NCBI GenBank assembly: GCA_002205965.3
Contig: NADL03000099.1
Location: forward strand, 124,001 to 188,000
Length of the DNA: 64,000 nucleotides
Direction: 5' to 3'
From: Kappaphycus alvarezii
Taxonomy: Eukaryota; Rhodophyta; Florideophyceae; Gigartinales; Solieriaceae
Shown here: piece by piece, positions 44,050-53,057 of the stretch
Layout: each line of letters starts with the position of its first letter
Numbering within the stretch: the first letter of the stretch is position 1
Position numbers and translations under genes: made by a program
Notes under the pieces: generated by a model
Told to the model about the DNA's origin: nothing
Seen by the model: only the letters and a program-made list of their open reading frames with translations
Databases searched by the model: none

Positions 44050-45300
44050 CTTATTTTGCGGATTCTGAGCTAGAAGATCTGGCCAAAGATTACAGGCTAG
44101 ATGAAAACCTGAAAACCCAATACAAAGATCCAAAGGCACCTTTCGAAAAGAAAGGGTTGCTTTTACTAAGGAACGGAAAGATTTGCGTACCAGAAGGAAA
44201 ATTTAAAGTCAAGCTATTACATGACTACCATTCTACTCCAAATACTGGACATTTGGGAATTTCAAAAACAATCAATAGAATATCACCGAAGTTTTACTGG
44301 AAAAACCTTCGTACAGATGTACTTCGATACGTTCGTTCTTGCCACTGCCAAAGAGACAAACCATCAATCAGAAACCCGCAGGTCTTTTAAACCTCTTGAT
44401 CCACCGAAAACCAAATGGACTCACATAACGATGGACTTTATTACACCCCTTCCAAGGTCAACGGAAGGAAACAATGGCATCTTAACTGTCGTTGACAGAT
44501 TATCAAAGATGATCAGAATTATACCAACCAAGCCCAAAATAGATGCTCCTTCAACTGCCAGGCTGTTCAAGGATCATGTCTACAGAAACCACGGAATTCC
44601 GACGAATATCATTTGTGATAGGGATGCTATTTTTATGAGCAAGTTTTGGAAGAGTCTGTTCCACCTTCTGGGTACCAAGATATCCCCTTCTTCAGCATAT
44701 CACCCACAAACAGATGGACAATCTGAGATTATGAACAGAAAGATCGAAGAAATGATTCGTTCTTTTGTTAGCTTCGACAAGTCAGATTGGGACAAATACT
44801 TGGTAGACTTCGAAGTTGCTTACAACTCATCTATTAATGCCACTACAACATTCTCTCCGTTCTTCCTCAATTATGGAATCCACCCTAGAACTGTCCCTTT
44901 GGACATACTCTCCGCAGACAACCCTGCTGCGGCACAGTTCCTAAAAAACATGCAAGAATCACTGAAAAAAGCCCAAGAACAAATCAAAAAATCAAATGAA
45001 TCCACTGCCTTGTATGTCAACAGAAGTAGAAGACCTTCTTCTTATAAAGTTGGTGACAAAGTCTGGTTGTCCACAAAAAACCTAGCTTTTGAAGATGGTG
45101 CAGGATCTCGAAAACTGAACCCAAAGTTTTGTGGTCCATTTCAAATATCTGAGGATATAAACGGAGTTACGTACCGTTTAAATCTTTCCCAGCCAATGAT
45201 CGACAGGGGAATTCACAATGCTTTCCATGCTAGTCTCCTTAAGCCGTACTTTGAAGATGAATTCTATCGCCAAATTCCGCCGCCACCACCTATACAGGTT
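44050..45300 (+). pseudogene. Gyp-C1 integrase
   Basis: Zinc-binding N-terminus ([13 protein letters not shown] ... C-H-C), then the catalytic core with T-M-D-F-I-T-P-L-P, I-C-D-R-D, S-A-Y-H-P-Q-T-D-G-Q-S-E, then the GPY/F module (F-C-G-P-F-Q-I-S, N-A-F-H-A-S-L-L-K-P-Y). Confidence 0.92.
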
Positions 45301-45315
45301 CAAGATGGACATAAA

Positions 45316-45489
45316 GAATACGAAGTCGAATCAATTCTCAGTCACAAGAAACAATACGGAAAAACAAAATATCTCATTAAATGGAAAGGATATGCAGATC
45401 ACGAGAACTCATGGCTATCAGAAAATGAACTGAAAAATTGTCAAGATCTGCTATACGAATACAAGAATCGGGGCGATTCTTCTTCGTAG
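45316..45489 (+). pseudogene. Gyp-C1 chromodomain
   Basis: Y-E-V-E-S-I-L, Y-L-I-K-W-K-G-Y, E-N-S-W-L form a canonical chromodomain at the integrase C-terminus. In chromoviruses it is known to bind modified histone H3 and bias insertion toward heterochromatin. This fits the insertion into another element here. Confidence 0.9.
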
Positions 45490-45499
45490 GGGGAGTGAT

Positions 45500-46012
45500 G
45501 TTGCGATTATGCCCATAAATCACCAAATACCCTGACAGTATCCCTCCGGTAACCTGTACCAAGGATTTACACTGTAAGAAGACATCATTGCAACTTGTGC
45601 ACTGTACTCACGCACCAGTGTAAAAGCATAATATCATACCTCTTTGTACCTAGCCAATGACATGGATCCATCATGGCTATCTCGCGTGGTTCTCGAAACA
45701 TTTCGCACCCACCAATCAGCAACCACTTTATGCCTCCTTGCCAACTGGACCAATGGGACTTTGCCATGATGTTTGTTGCTGTCTGTTATACTGATGGATG
45801 CTACATGAGCCTTCAGAACCTTGTAGTTTGATACCTCTGGGTCGCTTTTTCTAGAATACCTTTGAATTCAGTACCGTTTAGTTACAATTTATCTCTGCTT
45901 GTGTTGAGTACTTTTTCTATATAAACCCTGGTCTGATGTTCCGGCCTGTTTACCGGAAGCATCAACCAATAGTTCAACCATCGATTACCTTTTGTGCGCT
46001 CAACACCCCACA
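45500..46012 (+). repeat. Gyp-C1 3' LTR
   Basis: It pairs with 39380-39890 with about ten substitutions and one small indel. It is preceded by AGGGGGAG. Confidence 0.9.
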
Positions 46013-46500
46013 AAAGATCAATTGAGGTGAAGTATCTCCCGTCCTTCAAGTCCTCGAGGATTTCCTCCATATTTGGAATCGGAAATCGATCGGGTATCAT
46101 TCTCTGGTTCAGTTGTCGGTAATCGACGCAAAAGCGAAGTTTTCAATCTTTCTTTGGTGCTACCACAACTGGAAATGACCACGGGGATGAAACTGGCCGA
46201 ATAATATCATTTTCCAGCATATTTTTAACATTCTCTGAGATACATTGGTCATATTTCGGCGGTTGACGTCTAGGCCTGTGGTAATTTGGTTGAGTGTCGG
46301 TAAGTTCAAATGAGTGAGTGACCGGTACACTTGCTTTTCTTAGATCTGAAACGCTCCATGCAATTACTTCGGTAGATGTTAACATGTCGGATATTTTCAC
46401 TGAGGCGGGCGCGGGAAGGTGCTGTACTTTTTCTTGAATTTCTGCCGTCTGGCGCTTTTCCTCTTCTTGATCATCACCCTCCAAATTTTGAAGGACATTT
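46013..46500 (-). pseudogene. Gyp-B1 reverse transcriptase, N-terminal part
   Basis: The RT start is visible: H-S-F-E-L-T-D-T-Q-P, then L-E-N-D-I-I-R-P-V-S-S-P-W-S-F-P-V-V-V, and I-P-N-M-E-E-I-L-E-D-L-K-D-G-R-Y-F-T-S-I-D-L. The Gyp-C1 3' LTR adjoins it at 46012. Confidence 0.85.
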
Positions 46501-46517
46501 TCCGGTGTGCTGACATC

Positions 46518-47220
46518 TTAAGATATGGAATTCGACGTATTCTTATTTTCTTTGCAAAGGTAATCTTCTTTCACGCTCTGAATTCCGTCCTTTGATTCGA
46601 TATTATCGCAAAAAGAAATAAATTCAGGTCCCAAACCTACCCTAGAATTCCATTCGTCATCTATTTCAAACCCAGAACCATACTCGTCCCATGTCATGTT
46701 CATTATCCCTCGAGCGTACCCTTTTCCACTTCCGAAAGTTTTAGTTGGTTCGTAATCTTCGCTGTCATAGCTAGAAGTGAAATCTTCACTGTCCGTTTCT
46801 TTTAAATCTACCGGATGTGTGCTTTTGTCGAAATCCAGGGGCATCTTCACGGTTCTGCCGTCAACATTAACTGAAACGATTTGGTTGTCCAAGTCAATTC
46901 AGGTCTCTAGTCTTACCATGGTAGGGCAGCCAACGATTGCATCAAAAGGGAGATCAGGCATGACAAGAAAGTCTACATCATCTTTAGAGTCCCCAAAGAA
47001 CACGGAAACCTTGTCAAAAGTGCCCATGCATTTTGATACGGTTCCATCCGCCACAGTTATTCTTCAAATAGTTGGAATAATTTCAAGACCTAGATCTGTC
47101 ACCAAAGTTTCTGAAATGAGGTTTGGAACAGCGCCCGAATCGAACAGAGCTTGGGTTTTCATTCCCAATACTTTGACTGATACCAGCTTAAGACGTCTTG
47201 CTGCTGTCGAGGCCGATTAA
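46518..47220 (-). pseudogene. Gyp-B1 protease and acidic linker
   Basis: The active-site region A-L-F-D-S-G-A-V-P-N-L-I-S lies at about 47080-47150. An Asp/Glu/Ser-rich linker (46520-46890) connects to RT. Confidence 0.7.
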
Positions 47221-47377
47221 AGAAACAGTTTCTTACCCTTAGCGGACTTATTAGACATGATAATTTTTTTGAGTTCTTTTCTCGCGTCCTCTGCGTCGCC
47301 CCTCAGAAGTTGACCAAACGTTATCCCAGTTGGGGCCGATGCAAGCTCAGCCACCAAATTGTACTTCTTCACATATT

Positions 47378-48580
47378 CTAGTACGTCCTTCGGGATATTC
47401 TTAAATTTCTTACTCTTTTTCGTCTTCTTGGCCGGAGTGACTCCCACTCTGGAACAACTTGACAAGACCTCTTGGTTCGAGGAGGTACAGGTGCTGGGAT
47501 ATGCCCCAGCATTCCATAATCTAGCCTAGGTTTTTTCGGTAAAATGTTCCCTTCCCCATCCCTTTTTGTCACATTGACTTGACTGATTTCTTCAGCGATG
47601 GATACGTTACCGGCATCCGTCAACTTTTGATCCTTTCTGTTTTGTAATATTTTCATCTCTGGCCCTGACTCGCTCCTTGCGTCCGATAAATTTGCTTTTC
47701 GGTTATCTTTAGACCAACAGTTACTTTCATGATGCCCATATCGACAGCATTTTCCACAACAAGTATTTCTATGTGGATTATCAGGACGCCTATTTGCAAG
47801 GTGTCCAGGCTTGTCACAGTAGAAACAGGCTTCTGTGACCATAGGGGCCCCAGACTGGTTCTTCTTAATGGTAAGAGTAAGGCTTTCCAACTGCGAGGTT
47901 ATCATGTCAAGACGATTATCGAATCGGGTTTCCAACCTTTCTTCCAAGATTTTGACATCGCTCCTGACTGATTCCAATTCTGCTGCGCTAGTAGCAGGCC
48001 TTTGATAATTCTTTTCAGGATATATGATAGGCTTAGATGTACGGGTTTCCCTCGATACTTCACTTAGTGACTGAAACGTCTCCAAATTTTTGACAAATTC
48101 TACTATGGTACCCTTCAGTTCATTAAAAGTGTGAGGGCCCTTGATGAGGAGGAAATCGGAGAGCCGCTTACCCTCCATCGCCGCCTTACGCAGCATTCCG
48201 TACTTGGATTCGGCGTTGAACCCAGCCTTTTCATAGAGATCACACAAGTATACCAATGGGCTTAACAAATCTTCGAAGTTGAGCCGGGCCTCTATGGCGG
48301 TACGAATGATCTCATCTGGTTCTACCTCCTTAACATACTCTTTCACAAGCCACTCGCATACCTCACCGAAGTTACGCCCACTCCCGTTAAGAGACCACCC
48401 GTTGATAAACTTGGCCTTATATTTGTGCTTTGCGTCACCATGAAGATAGGCGAAGATACTTTCGGCCTTCTCTTCATCGCTCTTCTCACGCATCACAACG
48501 TTGACATATGTATAGAGAAACTCCTCCACGTCCTCATTCTTGCCCCCTGTGAACGTTATACGAGCAGCGTTGAGATCCAT
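47378..48580 (-). pseudogene. Gyp-B1 gag
   Basis: About 400 residues with an alpha-helical capsid-type N-terminal two thirds and two CCHC-like knuckles (C-F-Y-C-D-K-P-G-H, then C-G-K-C-C-R-Y-G-H-H). Its start (M-D-L-N-A-A-R-I-T-F) lies 90 bases inside the 5' LTR. It resembles Gyp-A1 gag. Confidence 0.8.
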
Positions 48581-48654
48581 GATTACAGCAAAGAAATCCT
48601 CCCGAAGTGTTCCCTAATACTGCTCAACTCGAATACCTCGGGTGCAACCCCCCT

Positions 48655-48670
48655 CCACAAGAGTACCAAA
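48655..48670 (-). promoter_or_regulatory. Gyp-B1 primer-binding site candidate
   Basis: TTTGGTACTCTTG follows the LTR end, with the same two-base offset before TGG as in Gyp-C1. Confidence 0.5.
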
Positions 48671-50175
48671 TGATAGGGGTAAATCGTCGGGAGAAGGGAT
48701 ATTCAGAATCAACCACCCCAAGAAGGAGGTGTTGCAAGCGACAAAAGTGCTACCGTGGTATAGTTGAACGAACGAAAAGGAGTGTATAGGGAAGACAGTT
48801 GAATGGGCTACAAGCAAGTATGGAAGGGGCAGGGGTCTACCACTGATGCTCTGTGAGCAGCGTAGGAAAAGTGTTCCTTGGGTCTGAAGTTGACTCTCAA
48901 CTCCCTACTACTCAGAACTTGGCTTGAAGTTGTCTGCCAACTTGCTTGACCTCTCCATGAGGAAGCAATTTACTCAGCTTATATAGACTTTTGGCTATCC
49001 CTAAAGTCCGAACAAAACTACAGAAGGTACCAGGAAATGCATACAAACAATTTTTGTGGATGATATACTCTAAACAAAAGGTACTTAAGAGACGAACAAT
49101 CAATGAGATCCTCTTATTTCCCATTCTCTAAATCAGATCCAGACAACTCTTCCAAAATATCCATGCTGCCCAAGCAGGCCCCACAAATATATGCGAACGG
49201 CCCATAGCTCTCTATTCCCTCCTGGGAGATATCTAAACTACTAAAGATATCTCCATCCGGTTCCAGCGTCGGCACCACTTGATCCATACTCTCCAGTCCA
49301 GGCCCCACCAGTACAACACTTCCCATGCCCCCATTTCCCTCATCTAACTCGTCCTCGTCCTCGTCATCCTCCTCTTCCTCCTCCTCTTCCTCTTCCTCCT
49401 CTTCCTCCTCCTCTTCCTCTTCCTCCTCTTCCTCCTCTTCCTCCTCTTCCTCCTCTTCCTCCCCATCCTTTTCCTGAGTCTCGTACACTAGCTCAGGGGC
49501 TAACCATTCCTCGTAGGACTCCCCGCTCTCCTCCTCGACTTTCTCAGTCTCATCCTCACTTACCTCCTTCGCCTCTTCTTCTATGAGGAGGTGGCGAACG
49601 AACTCGATGATTTTCTTCTTAGTTTGCCGCCGGATGTAGTCGTCGGCATCGGTTGGCCCGTAGGCGGCGAGACGGAGGCCATTTATGGGACGGGAAGGGC
49701 TGTTTTTGGAGATAGGGACAGAGGGGCGATTTGACGTCATATTTCTGGAAAAGGGGTGAGCGTGGTTGCGGATGTTGACAGAAAGGGTAATCAGCTTATC
49801 AAATTGTTGGTGTAGGAGTGATGCTTCAGCGACAATGCTATAACATTTTAAATAGGGGCATGTCTTTGGTAATCATCATGGTCTTGGTCAAAAAAAGGCG
49901 ATACTGCGGCCTTGGATTTGCATGAATTCGGGGCATCATAAAAATCTGTGTGATAAAATATCGAACTGAATTTGGGAGCGAAGTGACCAAATCGAAAGGC
50001 GTCTCGTTGAAGGGGGAGGACCAAATATTCAAACATAAAATAGAAAATGGAGTTGTACAGTGAATTTGGATTTATAAAGGAAAAAGATATTCAGAATTTG
50101 TTTTGGGAAGACAAAGGTAGGACGATTGGTAAATGAAGATTTCAAGATGCGAAGAGGACCTTTTTCGTTCCGACA
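48671..50175 (-). repeat. Gyp-B1 5' LTR (1505 bp)
   Basis: It matches 34521-35961. It is about 64 bp longer, mainly from expansion of a CCTCTT-type run (about 49365-49462). It contains the sense ORF 49114-49740. Confidence 0.88.
49114..49740 (-). CDS. LTR-borne acidic protein (5' LTR copy), 208 residues
   Basis: Same protein as at 34963-35619, with a Glu run of over 30 residues. The ATG used here corresponds to the internal Met (M-T-S-N-R-P-S) of the longer copy, which suggests that Met is the shared start. The first ~75 codons are nearly unchanged between the LTRs, while flanking non-coding LTR differs by 5 to 11 percent. Function unknown. Confidence 0.65.
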   Translation of the reverse strand: MTSNRPSVPISKNSPSRPINGLRLAAYGPTDADDYIRRQTKKKIIEFVRHLLIEEEAKEVSEDETEKVEEESGESYEEWLAPELVYETQEKDGEEEEEEEEEEEEEEEEEEEEEEEEEEEEEEEDDEDEDELDEGNGGMGSVVLVGPGLESMDQVVPTLEPDGDIFSSLDISQEGIESYGPFAYICGACLGSMDILEELSGSDLENGK

Positions 50176-50180
50176 GAAAC

Positions 50181-50236
50181 CATTCCGATGGATCGAATAT
50201 ATCTTTATTCGAGTAAAACACCGAAACCTTTCTCCC
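50181..50236 (+). mobile_element. LINE 3' tail, right half of the Gyp-B1 target
   Basis: GAGTAAAACACCGAAACC plus TTTCTCCC at about 50211-50236 is the LINE terminal motif. Its upstream part lies left of 34516 across Gyp-B1. Confidence 0.55.
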
Positions 50237-50739
50237 ACTACACCACCCTGAGCCCTTCATCGACTCCATTAGACTACGGGACATGATAACTAGGTAGTGA
50301 TCAGCTTGCTCACAACGGAAGCATATTAGTTCATTTCTCACCCATCGACGAATGTCTTGTAGATCCCACTCAATCCTCGACAACCAGCTACTTATTAGCT
50401 CGAACTAAACTCTATTCCTCAAGGCTTCCACTACTTTTTTCCCCCGTCCCCATTACTAACGGTTAAAAGTGTGGGTCGAGAGCTGTTCTAGCCACACGCT
50501 AAAATCTTGTTCTATAGGATGGCTTATGTAAGCCAAAGGTTTGGATGCTTTCACACTTGGAAGATATACCCGATTTAGACGCTTATACCGTGGCCTGCGT
50601 AGGTGATCCCTGAATACTCTCCGCACACTTTCGTGCCTTCGAACTCCTAAAAAATTTCCTTCCGTCCGTATGTAAAGCTTTTTGATAGTCGCACCATCCA
50701 CAAATCACCGCCTCCCAAAACCGCGCCTTTCTACCTCTC
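50237..50739. other. Intergenic, with a diverged inverted LINE tail
   Basis: AAAGGTTTGGATGCTTTCAC and TTGGAAGATATAC (about 50531-50575) resemble the inverted LINE 3' UTR. Nothing else is assignable. Confidence 0.35.
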
Positions 50740-51110
50740 GTCAATATTCTTCGAGTACGAGTCCTTTATCGCGTCTTCCGCCGGAAGTAGGCTTGTGCCC
50801 GTCCCTATCTCTACCCCCGGGGGATGGCACCCGGACGCCCACGCGTTGCTAACCGACGTCGCACGCAACGTCGCTACGAGGGCAAGGGAGACCTAAGCAA
50901 AGGTCAAAGAAATCTTAACACAGCATCATGCCGCAGCGGCAGCGATGTCTAATGCGGCGTGCCTGTTGGCCGGCCTCCAGCCAGTTTTCTAGTGTTTTGA
51001 CGGCTTCCTGCCAATCCTCTACATTGTAAGCCTTTACCCACATCACGACATCCCTCAGGGAACAGCTGACCATATTTTTCATGCATTAAAAACACCCCAA
51101 ATTTCCCCCC
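50740..51110 (+). mobile_element. 5'-truncated LINE 3' end
   Basis: The C-terminal ORF end (Y-E-S-F-I-A-S-S-A-G, G-G-W-H-P-D-A-H-A-L-L, S-N-A-A-C-L-L-A-G, stop at about 50991) is followed by a 100-bp 3' UTR and the terminal TAAAAACACCCCAAATTTC plus C run. It is about 95 percent identical by eye to 51655-52057 and has one in-frame stop. Confidence 0.8.
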
Positions 51111-51417
51111 CTTATTCTTCCTATCTTCAGTTGTGCAGTTCTGATGTGTCAATACTGCAACAAAAAAAATTTCAGGCGTGTCGGGACCGTGACGGGGGCA
51201 GTGCGGTTTTGTTTTGTTCGTCGGTACTTTGACAGTTACCCCTCTGGAGACACAAACTCTGACCCTTCCCTCCCCCACCCTTCCCTCCCTCTCCCCTCCC
51301 GAGCCGCCTCCGCGCGCGGCACCCTTGGGGTATCCGCCGTTTCTCACTGACATATCTCCTTCCTAACGATTCCTTTGGGCACGCATCACCCTCATTACAT
51401 CCGTCTCCACCAGAGGT
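51111..51417. other. Pyrimidine-rich leader-like stretch
   Basis: A C/T-rich strand run at about 51265-51300 (CCCTTCCCTCCCCCACCCTT and similar) lies upstream of the ORF at 51418. No TATA is seen. Confidence 0.35.
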
Positions 51418-51657
51418 ATGGAAAATTTCTACTACTCTGCCGATCCACTCCTCGTCGGAGCCTTGCTAGCGCCCACGATGGATTCCTCATCCGGATCGCC
51501 CACTTCCCACACCTCGGCCACGCTGCCCTACCTCCACATCAAAGCGAGATCGTTTCGTTTAGGCGTGATCTCCCAGGAGATCATTAAAAATTGGAAAATT
51601 TTGGCTGAGATAACCGTTGTAAAAATCAAGTTCGCTCGTCAGATAATATTGTTTTAG
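51418..51657 (+). CDS. Short ORF cut by a LINE, function unknown
   Basis: 79 residues starting M-E-N-F-Y-Y-S-A-D-P, with a Ser/Thr-rich part (S-S-S-G-S-P-T-S-H-T-S). It runs into the truncated LINE beginning near 51655. It may be the first part of a host gene broken by that insertion. Confidence is low because the ORF is short. Confidence 0.25.
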   Translation: MENFYYSADPLLVGALLAPTMDSSSGSPTSHTSATLPYLHIKARSFRLGVISQEIIKNWKILAEITVVKIKFARQIILF

Positions 51658-52057
51658 GGGTTTTTACCTCGCTCATCGCAGCAAGGACGCCGAAACACAG
51701 AAGATACGAGTCCTTCATCGCGTCTTCCGCCAGAAGTAGACTGGTGCCCGTCCCTATCTCTACCCTTGGAGGATGGCACCCGGACGCCCACGCGTTGTTA
51801 ACCGACGTCGCACGCAACGTCGCTACGAGGGCAAGGGAGACCTACGCCAAGGTCAAACAAGTCTTAACACAGCGTCATGCCGCAGCGGCAGCGATGTCTA
51901 ATGCGGCGTGCCTGTTGGCCGGCCTCCAGCCAGTTTTCTAGTGTTTTGACGGCTTCCTGCCAATCCTCTACATTGTAAGCCTTTACCCACATCACGACAT
52001 CCCTCAGGGAACAGCTGACCATATTTTTCATGGATTTAAAACACCCCAAATTTCCCC
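51655..52057 (+). mobile_element. 5'-truncated LINE 3' end
   Basis: An uninterrupted LINE C-terminus (L-I-A-A-R-T-P-K-H-R-R-Y-E-S-F-I, then G-G-W-H-P-D, Q-R-H-A-A-A-A, S-N-A-A-C-L-L-A-G, stop at 51939) with 3' UTR and terminal TAAAACACCCCAAATTTCCC. It matches the endonuclease end of the LINE at 52330-56195. Confidence 0.85.
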
Positions 52058-52405
52058 ACGGTAGTATTGTTGATGTTGACATTGCTGGCACTAAGGTCGC
52101 TTCTCGGAAATTGGTCGCCTCAATACAAGAATACTCGTTTACCGGGATCGCTTTTGTAGAGACTGCTTGTTGGATCCGGAGGATCATTGCGGACTATAGC
52201 AACGAATACAGTCGGCTGCCTGTCTGGTTAGGAGGCATATTCCTTCGCAACCCAATCAGAGAAGGAAAGCAGTAATTAATCGCGACAAGTGAAAGAGGAA
52301 CATCGACCCAACTACCATTTCAAGGCCAATTCAATGGTGACCTAGGATCTGCCAGAACACATACCACTCGACGGGCACAGGGCCCAGCGGGTCTCTGCCC
52401 GCCCG

Positions 52406-52702
52406 ATGTCTGGGCCAGCGTCTGAACGATCCTTACCACGTGTCGGCTATTGCCCACGGTGCACCCAGGAAAAACCTCGAATCAAAACTGTCGCACAGCT
52501 GGTAGCGCACCTTCGCAGCTCGCATTGTCGGGGTTCTAAGCTAGGACCACCTAAGCGTCACGAGCTTGCAAAACTTTCAGAGTACCTATCCACCCAAGGA
52601 TATTGGTGCTGTGGGTGTCACGACCACTATATCGGGTCAAAGGTATCCCGCCCCACCTCAGACGGCTTGTATTTGTTCTCGTACTCCAACTGCCCAAAAT
52701 AG
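52406..52702 (+). pseudogene. N-terminal zinc-finger part of the LINE ORF
   Basis: 99 residues. One C2H2-type finger (C-P-R-C-x14-H-L-R-S-S-H-C) and a second Cys-rich pair W-C-C-G-C-H. In R2-like LINEs such fingers bind the target DNA. The frame then shifts, and a Pro-rich linker (52780-52897) leads to the insertion. Confidence 0.65.
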
Positions 52703-52897
52703 AGTGTATGCACTGCGCCCAGGCACTATGTTCCTCTACATGATACACAACTGCGCAGATCCAGTACAGCGCCCACCCCTGTCTTAGATGTCGACAATCC
52801 GCCCACCCCGGAGCGGGTCGGGAATCTCCCGGGTGGCGCCCAGGCCGACTTTGCAGCCACTCCCCTGGAACCGATCCCCCAGTCACTGCCCCACACG

Positions 52898-53057
52898 CCT
52901 GCTTGATGGCTGGCCTGAAGGTAGCATTTTAGGAAGCGTAGTTCCTTCCCCATTACGCTGTAGGTATACCCTTTTTGAGTCGATTGCGGTTGTCTGGAAA
53001 ACCATGGGATAGGTCGGAAATATCTTCCAACAGTAAAACACCCAAACGTTCCCCCCC
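52898..53057 (+). mobile_element. LINE 3' tail inserted in the LINE
   Basis: 160 bp from C-L-M-A-G-L-K-V-A-F codons and stop through the 3' UTR to a C run. Perfect 12-bp duplications CTGCCCCACACG flank it (52886-52897, 53058-53069). Removing it restores the host LINE linker reading frame across the junction. Confidence 0.88.

Larger units (their letters stand above)
39380..46012 (+). mobile_element. Gyp-C1: chromovirus (Ty3/gypsy) nested in Gyp-B1
   Basis: A complete-length 6.6 kb element with LTRs at 39380-39890 and 45500-46012, TG...CA ends and the perfect 5-bp duplication AAAGA (39375-39379, 46013-46017). TTTGGTAGCATCGC after the 5' LTR fits a primer-binding site, and AGGGGGAG before the 3' LTR fits a polypurine tract. 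Parts in order: leader with zinc-finger ORF and antisense tRNA-like segment, gag, protease, RT, RNase H, integrase, chromodomain. LTRs differ at about 2 percent of sites, so it is young. It is broken, with about five breaks. Confidence 0.92.
34521..50175 (-). mobile_element. Gyp-B1: large Ty3/gypsy element with coding LTRs, carrying a nested chromovirus
   Basis: Long direct repeats (34521-35961 and 48671-50175), each TGTCGGAACG... to CA/TA on the minus strand, bound a gypsy internal region reading gag (48580) to integrase (37.2 kb). GAAAC occurs on both sides (34516-34520, 50176-50180) as the 5-bp target duplication. A primer-binding-like TTTGGTACTC follows the 5' LTR. Removing the 6.6 kb Gyp-C1 insertion (39380-46012) leaves about 9.0 kb. 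There is no chromodomain. A 3' accessory region lies between integrase and LTR. It is broken, with several breaks plus the insertion. LTR divergence is uneven (about 0.5 to 11 percent by segment). Confidence 0.9.
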
